Position numbers and translations under genes: made by a program
Notes under the pieces: model-generated
Databases searched by the model: none
What the model saw: only the letters and a program-made list of their open reading frames with translations
What the model was told of the DNA's origin: nothing
In this document: positions 7,947 through 15,729 of the stretch, piece after piece
Layout of the letters: every line of letters begins with the position of its first letter
Position numbering within the stretch: position 1 is the first letter of the stretch
Source: an uncultured bacterium
GTDB lineage: Bacteria; Cyanobacteriota; Vampirovibrionia; Gastranaerophilales; Gastranaerophilaceae
Direction of reading: 5' to 3'
DNA: 64,000 nt
Assembly: GCA_949284415.1 (NCBI GenBank)
Contig: CASDVM010000006.1
Location: 1 to 64,000 of the forward strand

Positions 7947-9710
7947 TTGAGAGAAAGATTACGAAAAAGAGAGCCGGAAAACGAAACTGAAAAACGCAAT
8001 AAAAAATTTGACCAGATAATGGGATTTCTGCATATATTCTTTGTCGGATTTATGACACTTCTCATAATATATCTGTTCTTTATTATGGTTGTAGATGTCG
8101 GCAAATACAGAGCACGCGCAAAAAGCCAGAGAGTAGGAAGGATTTTTTCAATGCGCGGTGATATATTTGACAGGAACGGTATAAAACTTGCAACAGATAA
8201 AGTTTACTCGGACGTTTACGCACATCCTGCAGATTATGACCATTCGCCCGAAGAACTGGCAAAACTTCTTGCACCTCTTTTGAAAATGCATAAAGATGTA
8301 CTTTTACAAAAGTTGAAAAAGCCGGGGCCTGTAATTACCCTGAAAAAAGATATTGACAGATCAACAGCAAAAGAAATTGCCAAACTGCATCTCAGAGAAA
8401 TCAGCTTAGGCAAAAAAAATACACGAGAATACCCTCAAGGAACACTTGCAGCACATGTCCTGGGCTATTACAATTTTGATGCCGATATTGCCAACGGAGT
8501 TGAATATACGGCAAAAGACAAGCTTGAACATGTTATCAATACCGTAAAATACCAGAAAACCAGAGATGGCAAAATTATATATGATTTTACAACAGATCCT
8601 GTTGCAACAACAACAAACCCTAAAGGCGAGAATGTAACATTAACCATTGATGCGGCAATTCAACACGTATGCGAAAAAGAAATTGAAAAAATGGTTAAAG
8701 AAAAGGAAGCTCTGCGCGGAACTGTTCTTGTAATGAATCCGAAAAACGGAGAAATCTTAGCATACGCTGTTTATCCGACATTTGATCCGAACAATTACAA
8801 AAAAGCTACACCGCTTCAGCTTAAAAACTGGACGCTGACCGATGTATTCCCGCCCGGTTCTACTTTTAAAACCATTACTGTTGCAAGCGCAATGGATTTA
8901 GGGAAAATAAACGAACATTCAACTGTTCTTGACACAGGAAAAACAACAATCGGCAAATGGGAAATAAAAAACTACGATTACGATGTTCACCCGTATCCGG
9001 GAAATATCACCCTTGAATACTTATTTGAACATTCAAGCAATATAGGTTCCATTAATATCGCAAAAACAATGAGTCCGATGGAATTTTACGGAGCTTTGAA
9101 AAAATTCGGTTTCGGCGCCAAAACAGGCATAGATCTGCCGGGAGAATCTTCAGGGCTTCTGCCGTACTGGACATACTGGGATCAGGGGATTCATGCAACA
9201 ATGTCTTACGGCTACGGGACATCAGTTACGGCAATTCAAATGATTTCCGCTGTTCAAGCACTGGCAAACAACGGGGTTAAAGTTACTCCGCATGTTATAA
9301 AGTATTCTCAGGAAGAATACGATAACAAAATTCATCACATACAGGTTGTAAAACCTGAAACAGCGCAGGCAATTACACGGCTTCTGGCTGCCGCAATTAA
9401 CAACGGACGAACTATTGTAAAAATGGACAAATATAATGTTGCTGCAAAAACAGGAACATCAAGAAAGCCTAAAGAAGGCGGTTCAGGATATACACCATAT
9501 ATGTATACTTCAACAATCGGCTATTTTCCTGCATCAGATCCGCAGGTATTGATATACGTTATGGTAGACAGCGCTAAAGTAGGTGCTATCTGGGGAAATA
9601 CAGTTGCAGGGCCTGTTTTCCATGAAGTTGCGACACAGGTTGCACGAATAATGAATATTAAACCCGACAAAGTTACCCCGAAACAAAAGAAACAAACAAA
9701 GGAGATATAA
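7947..9710 (+). CDS. ftsI: Penicillin-binding protein 2 / FtsI-type peptidoglycan transpeptidase
   Basis: Class B PBP that cross-links peptidoglycan at the septum; bitopic inner-membrane protein of 587 aa. It has a short basic cytoplasmic tail, one membrane helix (about 28-50), a PBP dimer domain (about 65-230) and a transpeptidase domain with all three motifs: SxxK S305-T-F-K308, SxN S363-S-N365 and K501-T-G503. The only start consistent with the frame is TTG, placed 7 nt after AGAGGGA; the nearby ATG at 7942 hits a stop after one codon. murE begins one base after its stop codon, so the two form a small dcw-type unit. No PASTA domains are present, which argues against SpoVD/PBP2x naming. Confidence 0.9.
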   Translation: MRERLRKREPENETEKRNKKFDQIMGFLHIFFVGFMTLLIIYLFFIMVVDVGKYRARAKSQRVGRIFSMRGDIFDRNGIKLATDKVYSDVYAHPADYDHSPEELAKLLAPLLKMHKDVLLQKLKKPGPVITLKKDIDRSTAKEIAKLHLREISLGKKNTREYPQGTLAAHVLGYYNFDADIANGVEYTAKDKLEHVINTVKYQKTRDGKIIYDFTTDPVATTTNPKGENVTLTIDAAIQHVCEKEIEKMVKEKEALRGTVLVMNPKNGEILAYAVYPTFDPNNYKKATPLQLKNWTLTDVFPPGSTFKTITVASAMDLGKINEHSTVLDTGKTTIGKWEIKNYDYDVHPYPGNITLEYLFEHSSNIGSINIAKTMSPMEFYGALKKFGFGAKTGIDLPGESSGLLPYWTYWDQGIHATMSYGYGTSVTAIQMISAVQALANNGVKVTPHVIKYSQEEYDNKIHHIQVVKPETAQAITRLLAAAINNGRTIVKMDKYNVAAKTGTSRKPKEGGSGYTPYMYTSTIGYFPASDPQVLIYVMVDSAKVGAIWGNTVAGPVFHEVATQVARIMNIKPDKVTPKQKKQTKEI

Positions 9711-11225
9711 ATGAAACTTGATGAACTTATTGAATATTTAGACTACAAAGATTTGATAAACTTTAAAAATATAGATATAACAGGGATTTCTTATAATTCC
9801 AAAACTACAAAAAAAGGCGATATATTTGTATGTCTTGTAGGTGAACATACAGACGGACATGAATTTGCCGCCAACGCAATTGAAAACGGAGCGTCAGCAC
9901 TTCTTGTTGAAAGAAAAGTAGAAGGCACAAAAGTTCCGCAGGTTGTAGTATCTTCAACACGACACAAGATTGCAGATATTGCGGACAGATTTTACTCAAG
10001 TCCTTCAAAAGGCATAAACCTTGTAGGCGTAACAGGCACAAACGGCAAAACAACAGTAACGCATTTAATTCAGAAAATTTTTGAAGAAAACAATCAGAAA
10101 TGTGCACTTATAGGTACCCTAGGCTACAAGCTGTCCTCTAACGGGGAATACAGGGATGCAAAGCACACAACGCCTCAGGCTCCCGAATTACAGGCAACAT
10201 TGAGAATGATTAAAGATGTCGAAAAGATTGATAACGTAGTTATGGAAGTAAGTTCGCATGCACTTGAACAAAATCGTGTCGGCGGCTGCAGATTTAACGG
10301 TGCCGTTTTCACTAATCTTACGCAGGATCACTTAGATTATCACATTACAATGGAAAATTATTTCAAAGCAAAAGCTCTTTTATTTGAACATCTTACTGAT
10401 GGAGATTTTGCGGTAATAAATGCAGATGATGATTATGGCGACAGATTTATAAGTGTCGTACCGGATGGCGTCAGAGTTTATACATACGGTGTAAAACAAC
10501 AAAGTGATGTTATGGCAAAAGATATAAACTTCTCTTTAAATGGCGCCGAATTTACTCTTGTTGTAGGTTCACATGCTCAAATGCAAGAGCAGACAAACGA
10601 AAAAACACCTAAAGAATACAAAGTTAATCTTCACATGAACGGAATGTTCAGCGTTTATAATGTTCTTGCGGCAGTAACAACTGCACTTGCAATCGGAATA
10701 GAAATTGAAGTAGCTCTAAAAGCGCTTCAAAATGTCAAAGGTGTTGCAGGCAGATTTGAAGTCGTTGTAAAAAAACCTCTGGTTATAGTTGATTACGCCC
10801 ACACACCTGACGGGCTTGAAAATGTTTTAAAATCCGCAAGAGAAATAACTCCCGAAGCCGGAAAGCTTATCTGTCTTTTCGGGTGCGGAGGAGACAGAGA
10901 CGCGACAAAACGTCCGAAAATGGGTGCTATTGCTGAAAAACTCGCTGATAAAATAGTAATAACAAGCGATAACCCGAGATCTGAAGATCCGCAGACTATT
11001 ATAACCGATATTATTGCTGGTCTGAAATCAGTAAACACTGAAAGCGTAATAGTAGAACCTGATAGAGGTTCCGCAATAGCGCTTTTGAAAACAATTGCAA
11101 ATAATAATGACGTTGTTGTGATTGCAGGTAAAGGTCATGAAGATTATCAGATATTGAAAGATAAAACAATTCACTTTGACGACAGAGAAGAAGCCAGAAA
11201 AGTATTCGAAGGAAGCGTAATTTAA
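9711..11225 (+). CDS. murE: UDP-N-acetylmuramoyl-tripeptide synthetase (meso-DAP adding)
   Basis: Cytoplasmic Mur ligase that adds the third residue to UDP-MurNAc-L-Ala-D-Glu with ATP. The 504-aa chain shows the N-terminal UDP-binding part, the P-loop GTNGKTT (109-115), the central HTTPQ and TNLTQDHLDYH motifs, and the C-terminal substrate motif D420-N-P-R423. DNPR is the known signature of meso-diaminopimelate-adding enzymes; Lys-adding enzymes differ there. This marks the cell wall as DAP-type. AAGGAG precedes the ATG inside the end of ftsI, so the genes are translationally linked. A terminator follows. Confidence 0.95.
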   Translation: MKLDELIEYLDYKDLINFKNIDITGISYNSKTTKKGDIFVCLVGEHTDGHEFAANAIENGASALLVERKVEGTKVPQVVVSSTRHKIADIADRFYSSPSKGINLVGVTGTNGKTTVTHLIQKIFEENNQKCALIGTLGYKLSSNGEYRDAKHTTPQAPELQATLRMIKDVEKIDNVVMEVSSHALEQNRVGGCRFNGAVFTNLTQDHLDYHITMENYFKAKALLFEHLTDGDFAVINADDDYGDRFISVVPDGVRVYTYGVKQQSDVMAKDINFSLNGAEFTLVVGSHAQMQEQTNEKTPKEYKVNLHMNGMFSVYNVLAAVTTALAIGIEIEVALKALQNVKGVAGRFEVVVKKPLVIVDYAHTPDGLENVLKSAREITPEAGKLICLFGCGGDRDATKRPKMGAIAEKLADKIVITSDNPRSEDPQTIITDIIAGLKSVNTESVIVEPDRGSAIALLKTIANNNDVVVIAGKGHEDYQILKDKTIHFDDREEARKVFEGSVI

Positions 11226-11227
11226 AA

Positions 11228-11253
11228 AGGAGAGGTAAAGGCCTCTCTTTTTT
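11228..11253 (+). terminator. Terminator after murE
   Basis: Hairpin GAGAGG / CCTCTC with a 6-nt loop, followed by six T. It ends at the stop codon of the convergent pilin remnant. Confidence 0.8.
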
Positions 11254-11801
11254 ACCATGGATAATCGTCTTTGATTTCCCAACCGTCAGCCATAATTAAA
11301 GCAGCACACCAGCGTCCTCTGGAAGCTTTATTACAAGCATATAAACCACTTCCTTTAAGAATATCTCTATCGAGATTCGAGCCAAAATTACTGCTTGAAT
11401 CCTGTCCTCCGTCATTTGATATATTAAGATTATTATACCCCCAAGGACGAAGACCATCTTTTGCACTCAATGAAAAAAGAAATACATCCCTACCGACTTT
11501 ATTAGGCCTTGCTTCACCATTAATATCAACAATTATTGTAGGAGTAAATAATTCTCCTGCTGCATGATAAAACAACTTGGCTCCGTTATTCAGTATTCCG
11601 ATATAACTTGTATTTGCAACTTCTTTAAAATTTCCTGTTATTTTTTCGCCGTTTAGCCAGTAATAACCAATATTGTCATCATTAACTTTTGTATTAATAA
11701 AAGTTAAATATTTACTAGTATAAGACTTGACTCCCTGACTTCTCACCACCTGTCAGCCGAGAGCCCCCCCCCCGAGTTACAAATCTTAATAAATTTTCCA
11801 T
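11252..11801 (-). pseudogene. Truncated pilin-like gene (copy A) behind a poly-G leader
   Basis: The 165 open codons read from 11749 encode only the C-terminal part of a pilin-like protein: VDINGEARPNKVGRDVF and the ending ADGWEIKDDYPW, as in the pilins at 12.8 and 16.7 kb. The prepilin segment FTLAEV is missing. Upstream lies the same leader as pilin copy B: AAGGAG, ATG (11801), MENLLRFVTR and a run of ten G. From that ATG the present frame ends after 28 codons at 11715; the pilin frame has a TGA just upstream of its first usable codon. No tract length can therefore restore a fusion, and the N-terminal coding part has apparently been deleted. Confidence 0.75.
11764..11773. repeat. C10/G10 homopolymer tract (copy A)
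   Basis: Ten C on the plus strand, read as ten G in codons 10-13 of the minus-strand leader. The downstream pilin part is broken, so this tract is probably no longer functional. Confidence 0.85.
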
Positions 11802-11840
11802 GCTTTGCTCCTTAAGATTATGTCTGATTCTTTGTATTTA

Positions 11841-11869
11841 TATTAACATATATTGTAATCTTTTTCAAG
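11841..11869 (-). promoter_or_regulatory. Promoter of pilin copy A leader
   Basis: Read on the minus strand: TTGAAA, 17 nt, extended -10 TGT-TAATAT. The same promoter is in repeat copy B. It lies back-to-back with the nagA -10 box. Confidence 0.6.
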
Positions 11870-11890
11870 TTGTTGATGTATAATGGCTAT

Positions 11891-12877
11891 ATGGAAACAC
11901 CATTGTTAATTGAACAGCATTTTCATGGATGCTTCGGTATTGATTTTAATACCGCATCTGTTGATGATGTTTTGTACCTTTCAAAAGAGATTTTAAAGTA
12001 CGGTATCGGAGGAATTTTCCCGACACTTGTAACAGATTCCGTTGAAAATACAAAACGTGCAATTTCAGTCATCAAAGAAACATCAAAGCACCAAACACCC
12101 GATATGGCACGCATTCTAGGAATACATCTGGAAGGTATATTTCTTAATCCCGAGAAAAAAGGCATTCATAATTCCGAATATTTTTTAAAACCTACAATAG
12201 ACAATTATAAATTAATCGATGATGATTTTATAAAAATTGTTACTCTTGCACCTGAACTATGTTTAGATACACTCCCCTTGAGGGAGGGGCGAAATCTATC
12301 TGATTTCGGGGAGGGGTTAATTAATTACCTCCGTTCAAAAAATATTAAAATTCAGGCAGGACACTGCACAGGAGGAGATTTAACAGGTTGCACGGGTGTA
12401 ACACATCTTTTCAATGCTATGTCAGGGATTACGCACAGGGGCAAATCAACTGCACTTTCTGCTCTTGTGAATGATGATATTTATACCGAAATTATCGCAG
12501 ACGGAGTCCATGTATCTGATGATGCCTTAAAACTAACATTCAAATCAAAACCTTTTGACAAAGTACTTTTAGTAAGCGACAGTCTTCCAATAACTAAAAG
12601 TAATTTAAAAGAAATGACATTTGCCGGAGAAAAGATATACTATGACGGAATAAAAGCAACTTCGAAAGAGGGAACGCTTGCGGGAAGCACAACTTTGCTG
12701 CCTGACATAATAAAACGGCTTGCAAAACAAAATATGTTTAATCACGAATATATCAACAATACTTACAAATACCATAATATAGATTTGCAGGGTCATATTG
12801 AATGGGATGACGAATGGAATATAGCTGAAATCACCAAGGATAATCAGACTTTATTTCCCAGCCGTCCAACATTATAA
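11891..12877 (+). CDS. nagA: N-acetylglucosamine-6-phosphate deacetylase (compact form with in-frame repeat)
   Basis: Cytoplasmic amidohydrolase that turns GlcNAc-6-P into GlcN-6-P and acetate. Visible motifs are EQHFHGCFG (metal-binding HxH), LGIHLEGIF with its Glu, QAGHCTGG, HLFNAMSG and DGVHV. At 328 aa it is shorter than the usual ~380, lacking most of the N-terminal beta domain. About 15-20 residues (LPLREGRNLSDFGEG) between VTLAPE and INYLRSKNI have no counterpart in the family and are encoded by a GC-rich double hairpin. The 3' end overlaps the convergent pilin B gene by 47 bp, giving an unusual C-terminus. TATAAT lies exactly 6 nt before the ATG, so I prefer this start over the TTG at 11870. 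Confidence 0.75.
   Translation: METPLLIEQHFHGCFGIDFNTASVDDVLYLSKEILKYGIGGIFPTLVTDSVENTKRAISVIKETSKHQTPDMARILGIHLEGIFLNPEKKGIHNSEYFLKPTIDNYKLIDDDFIKIVTLAPELCLDTLPLREGRNLSDFGEGLINYLRSKNIKIQAGHCTGGDLTGCTGVTHLFNAMSGITHRGKSTALSALVNDDIYTEIIADGVHVSDDALKLTFKSKPFDKVLLVSDSLPITKSNLKEMTFAGEKIYYDGIKATSKEGTLAGSTTLLPDIIKRLAKQNMFNHEYINNTYKYHNIDLQGHIEWDDEWNIAEITKDNQTLFPSRPTL
12272..12322. repeat. Palindromic repeat inserted in frame in nagA
   Basis: The DNA CCCCTTGAGGGAGGGG, then GAAATC-TATCT-GATTTC, then GGGGAGGGG forms two hairpins in an otherwise AT-rich gene. It adds about 16 codons at a surface-loop position without breaking the frame. Confidence 0.6.
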
Positions 12878-13697
12878 CAGCAGTACAGGCATCTCCGGGA
12901 CTCCAATATCCGCTACCGGAAGCATTTGGATTACAGGCTCCCGCCCACATTTTTCGATCCGCTAACAAATCTTCCCTTGAAGTCCCCATACCATAAGGTT
13001 CAAACATTGGATTTTGTTTACTCTTATCAAAAACAAATGTAAATACATCTTTTCCCACAAATGCAAACTTTTTAGGATTTCTTATATAAACCCTAACACG
13101 TGTAACAGGTTCATAAACTCCGTCATACCTGTAAAATGCATAAGCTATGGAATCTCCTCCTTTAACAACAATATATTGAGGTCTGGACGGATTTGCATTA
13201 TTTGCAGCTAAATTGTAACCTAAATGATATATTAGAGAAATACCCAAACACTTCTTTCCTGAAGCACAAGTTCCTGAATTCACAACTTTAACATAAGGTT
13301 CTATATAAGTTTGAACCCACTTAGCAAGATTTGCTTGCTCATAATAATCCCAGCCTGATGAATCTCCGTAATCAGCTTCTGCCATCTTAATTATCTGATT
13401 TAACTCACTATATGCTTTTTTAACACTCATTGCTGTAGCTTTTTTTTGATAATTTTGAATTAATACAGGCATTGTCATAGCTGCAACCACACCGATAATG
13501 CCTATAGTTATTAAGACCTCAGCAAGAGTAAACGCGGCTCGTTTTTTAAGTGAACTGTGAAAAGTGAAGTGTGAAGTACATGTCCCTCTCGCCTTGCGGA
13601 AGAGGGGAACAATAACACCGGCAAGGAATTGAATATTAAGACCTGACATCACGCTCCATGTGCGCGATCTTTTTATGATAAATTTTAGATTGCACAA
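12831..13697 (-). CDS. Pilin-like protein B, behind a G10 contingency tract
   Basis: Type IV pilin-like subunit with AFTLAEVLITIGIIGVVAAM and the C-terminal ending LDGWEIKSDYPW. The open frame starts at TTG 13697, but the best initiation signal is farther upstream: AAGGAG then ATG at 13804, inside repeat copy B, followed by MENLLRFVTR and ten G. With ten G that ATG stops after 16 codons (13754). With eleven (or eight) G it reads without a stop into this frame and gives a 324-aa product. A weaker internal start (ATG in GAGCGTGATG, about 40 residues before FTLAEV) could give basal product. The leader before the prepilin site is long and includes a GC-rich hairpin module (CCCTCT...AGAGGG) and a TTCACACTTCACTTTTCACA-like run. 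Processing by a prepilin peptidase is inferred. Confidence 0.8.
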   Translation of the reverse strand: MCNLKFIIKRSRTWSVMSGLNIQFLAGVIVPLFRKARGTCTSHFTFHSSLKKRAAFTLAEVLITIGIIGVVAAMTMPVLIQNYQKKATAMSVKKAYSELNQIIKMAEADYGDSSGWDYYEQANLAKWVQTYIEPYVKVVNSGTCASGKKCLGISLIYHLGYNLAANNANPSRPQYIVVKGGDSIAYAFYRYDGVYEPVTRVRVYIRNPKKFAFVGKDVFTFVFDKSKQNPMFEPYGMGTSREDLLADRKMWAGACNPNASGSGYWSPGDACTAVIMLDGWEIKSDYPW

Positions 13698-13753
13698 TAA
13701 ATCCGCAATGACATTAATGTATAAGACTTGACTCCCTGACTTCTCACTACCTG

Positions 13754-13804
13754 TCAGCCGAGAGTGCCCCCCCCCCGAGTTACAAATCTTAATAAATTTT
13801 CCAT
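13754..13804 (-). CDS. Short leader ORF of pilin B (off-frame state)
   Basis: A 16-codon ORF, MENLLRFVTRGGGTLG, starting at an ATG 6 nt after AAGGAG and ending at TGA. It exists only because the G tract has ten residues. One more G fuses it to pilin B. It is listed as the off state of that gene rather than as a peptide with its own role. Confidence 0.6.
   Translation of the reverse strand: MENLLRFVTRGGGTLG
13767..13776. repeat. C10/G10 homopolymer tract (pilin B switch)
   Basis: Ten C on the plus strand, ten G in the minus-strand coding sense, at codons 10-13 of the leader. Counting frames by hand: 11 G joins ATG 13804 to the pilin frame, 10 G ends at TGA 13754, and 12 G ends at a TAG shortly after. 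Confidence 0.85.
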
Positions 13805-13881
13805 GCTTTGCTCCTTAAGATTATGTCTGATTCTTTGTATTTATATTAACATATATTGTAATTTTTTTCAAGTTGTTGATG

Positions 13882-13887
13882 TATAAT
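13882..13887 (+). promoter_or_regulatory. -10 box of predicted leaderless ilvD transcript
   Basis: TATAAT, then TATCTT, then ATG. The same box in the other repeat copy (11879-11884) sits 6 nt before the nagA ATG. Confidence 0.55.
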
Positions 13888-13893
13888 TATCTT

Positions 13894-15612
13894 ATGAAAA
13901 GCGACATTATAAAAAAAGGGATAGCCAGAACTCCGCACCGCGGGCTTTTAATGGCAACAGGGGTCAGTAAAAAAAATATTAATGCACCATATATCGGTAT
14001 AGCAAGTTCTTTTTCGGACTTAGTTCCCGGACATATCGGAATGCGGGATTTAGAACGCCAGATAGAAAAAGGGATTCATACAGGAGGAGGTCAGGCCTTT
14101 GTTTTCGGAGTTCCTGCCGTTTGTGACGGAATAGCAATGGGGCACAGCGGAATGAGATACTCTCTGCCTTCGCGTGATTTAATTGCCGACTGTATAGAAA
14201 CTGTTGCAGAGGCGCATCAGCTTGACGGAATTGTATTGCTTTCAAACTGCGACAAAATTACCCCCGGAATGCTCATCGGCGCATTACGTTTAAATATCCC
14301 CGCAATCCTTGTAACAGCAGGTCCGATGCTTGACGGAGAATGCAGAGGACATCACAAATTAACAATGGTAACAGGTTCTTTTGAAGCTGTCGGAAGATTC
14401 AGAAATGGAGAAATACAAGAAGAAGAACTTCTTGCTTTAGAAGAAGAATCCTGCCCGTCAGCAGGCGCATGTCAGGGAATGTATACGGCTAACACTATGG
14501 CATGCCTTGCCGAAGTTATGGGAATGAGTCTTCCTTACTGCGCATCATCATCTGCTGTTTCGGCTAAAAAACGAAGAATAGCTTTTGAAAGCGGAATGCA
14601 GGCTGTTGAACTTGTAAAACAGGATTTAAAACCATCGGATATTATAACTAAAGACAGTCTAAGAAATGCTATCATTGCAGATTTAGCTCTCGGCGGCTCT
14701 ACAAACACATTTCTGCATATTCTTGCAATTGCAAATGCAGGCGGAATAAATATAACTCTTGATGATTTTGAAGAATTAAGCAAAAAAATTCATCAAATAG
14801 TAAAAATTAACCCGTCATCAACTTTAACAATGGCTGATTTTCATAATGCAGGCGGAGTTCCTGCTGTGATAAAATCCTTATACACAAGTTCCTCGCCCCT
14901 TAAGGGAGAGGATACAGCTGTGCGAGCAAAGCGAAATACAAATGCGGGTGAGGCGTTACTGAAAAATACAATAACTGTATCAGGCTTAACTGTTACTGAA
15001 ATTGCAGAACACGCCTGTAAAGATGATTCAATTATCCCGAATTACGATAAATCAAGCTATACAGAAGCGGGACTTGCCGTTTTATACGGAAATCTTGCAA
15101 AAGACGGCTGTGTAATTAAGACATCGGGAGTTGCTCCTGAATGTTACGTGTTTGAAGGCAGTGCAAAAACTTTTGATTGCGAAGAAGATGCAATGAAAGC
15201 TCTTGAAAATGATGAAATTAAGGCAGGCAATGTAATAGTAATCCGCTACGAAGGTCCCAAAGGCGGTCCCGGAATGCGTGAAATGCTTGCCCCTACATCA
15301 CTTCTGACAGGGAAGGGTTTAGGAAAAAAGTGCGCCCTGATAACAGACGGAAGATTTTCAGGTGCGACAAGAGGGATTTGTGTCGGCCATATCTGCCCCG
15401 AAGCCGCTAACGGAGGAGCAATAGCACTTATACAAAACGGAGACAGAATAAAAATAGATATTCCAAACAGATCAATAGAGCTTCTTATTTCCGATAAAGA
15501 GCTTGAAGAACGGAGAAAAAAGCTTAAGCCGTTCGAACCGAAAATAAAATCAGGCTACCTTTATAAATATGCAAAAAATGTTCAAGATGCCTCGCACGGA
15601 GCAATAGTTTGA
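13894..15612 (+). CDS. ilvD: Dihydroxy-acid dehydratase
   Basis: Fe-S dehydratase of valine, leucine and isoleucine synthesis (2,3-dihydroxy-isovalerate to 2-ketoisovalerate), cytoplasmic. Cluster cysteines are visible in [12 protein letters not shown] and [16 protein letters not shown], along with GGSTNT and the C-terminal [13 protein letters not shown] and GRFSGATRG segments. From [17 protein letters not shown] it has 572 aa. About 20 residues ([20 protein letters not shown]) between [10 protein letters not shown] and ITVSGLTV are absent from the usual family sequence and come from an inserted GC-rich repeat. TATAAT sits exactly 6 nt before this ATG, within repeat copy B. No other ilv gene is in the window. 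Confidence 0.93.
   Translation: MKSDIIKKGIARTPHRGLLMATGVSKKNINAPYIGIASSFSDLVPGHIGMRDLERQIEKGIHTGGGQAFVFGVPAVCDGIAMGHSGMRYSLPSRDLIADCIETVAEAHQLDGIVLLSNCDKITPGMLIGALRLNIPAILVTAGPMLDGECRGHHKLTMVTGSFEAVGRFRNGEIQEEELLALEEESCPSAGACQGMYTANTMACLAEVMGMSLPYCASSSAVSAKKRRIAFESGMQAVELVKQDLKPSDIITKDSLRNAIIADLALGGSTNTFLHILAIANAGGINITLDDFEELSKKIHQIVKINPSSTLTMADFHNAGGVPAVIKSLYTSSSPLKGEDTAVRAKRNTNAGEALLKNTITVSGLTVTEIAEHACKDDSIIPNYDKSSYTEAGLAVLYGNLAKDGCVIKTSGVAPECYVFEGSAKTFDCEEDAMKALENDEIKAGNVIVIRYEGPKGGPGMREMLAPTSLLTGKGLGKKCALITDGRFSGATRGICVGHICPEAANGGAIALIQNGDRIKIDIPNRSIELLISDKELEERRKKLKPFEPKIKSGYLYKYAKNVQDASHGAIV
14891..14958. repeat. Palindromic repeat inserted in frame in ilvD
   Basis: CCTCGCCCCTTAAGGGAGAGG begins the stretch and GCGGGTGAGGCG ends it. 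It is GC-rich with hairpin potential, encodes about 22 extra residues, and leaves the frame intact. Confidence 0.6.
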
Positions 15613-15675
15613 AACTTGACAAAATATAAAAAATCGTAAATAATAAAAACGGAAAAAATATTTAGGAGGATGAAA

Positions 15676-15729
15676 ATGTTGCATAGAGAAGCTTTGAATT
15701 GCCCCCCCCCCGCAAGCGTAGCCGCTTAA
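15676..15729 (+). CDS. Short leader ORF of pilin C (off-frame state)
   Basis: ATG 15676 follows a near-perfect Shine-Dalgarno sequence (AGGAGG, 6-nt spacing). It reads MLHREALNCPPPASVAA and stops at TAA because the C tract has ten residues. With eleven C the same start runs into pilin C, giving 338 aa. It is the off state of that gene. Confidence 0.6.
   Translation: MLHREALNCPPPASVAA

Larger units (their letters stand above)
11718..11884. repeat. 167-bp direct repeat, copy A (promoter + pilin leader)
   Basis: It matches 13719-13887 with two substitutions and one 2-nt indel. It holds a minus-strand pilin promoter, Shine-Dalgarno sequence, ATG and poly-G tract, and the plus-strand TATAAT of nagA. 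The near identity indicates a recent duplication. Recombination between the copies would delete about 2.0 kb carrying nagA and pilin B. Confidence 0.9.
13719..13887. repeat. 169-bp direct repeat, copy B (promoter + pilin leader)
   Basis: Partner of 11718-11884. It carries the minus-strand pilin B promoter, Shine-Dalgarno sequence, ATG and G10 tract, and the plus-strand TATAAT of ilvD. Relative to copy A it has two extra bases next to the tract, which changes the reading frame after it. Confidence 0.9.

Noticed and set aside
11252..11749. Reading pilin copy A as an intact gene starting at GTG 11749
   Set aside because: It lacks the prepilin signal and any ribosome-binding site, and the shared leader upstream is out of frame at every tract length because of a TGA just before the open frame.
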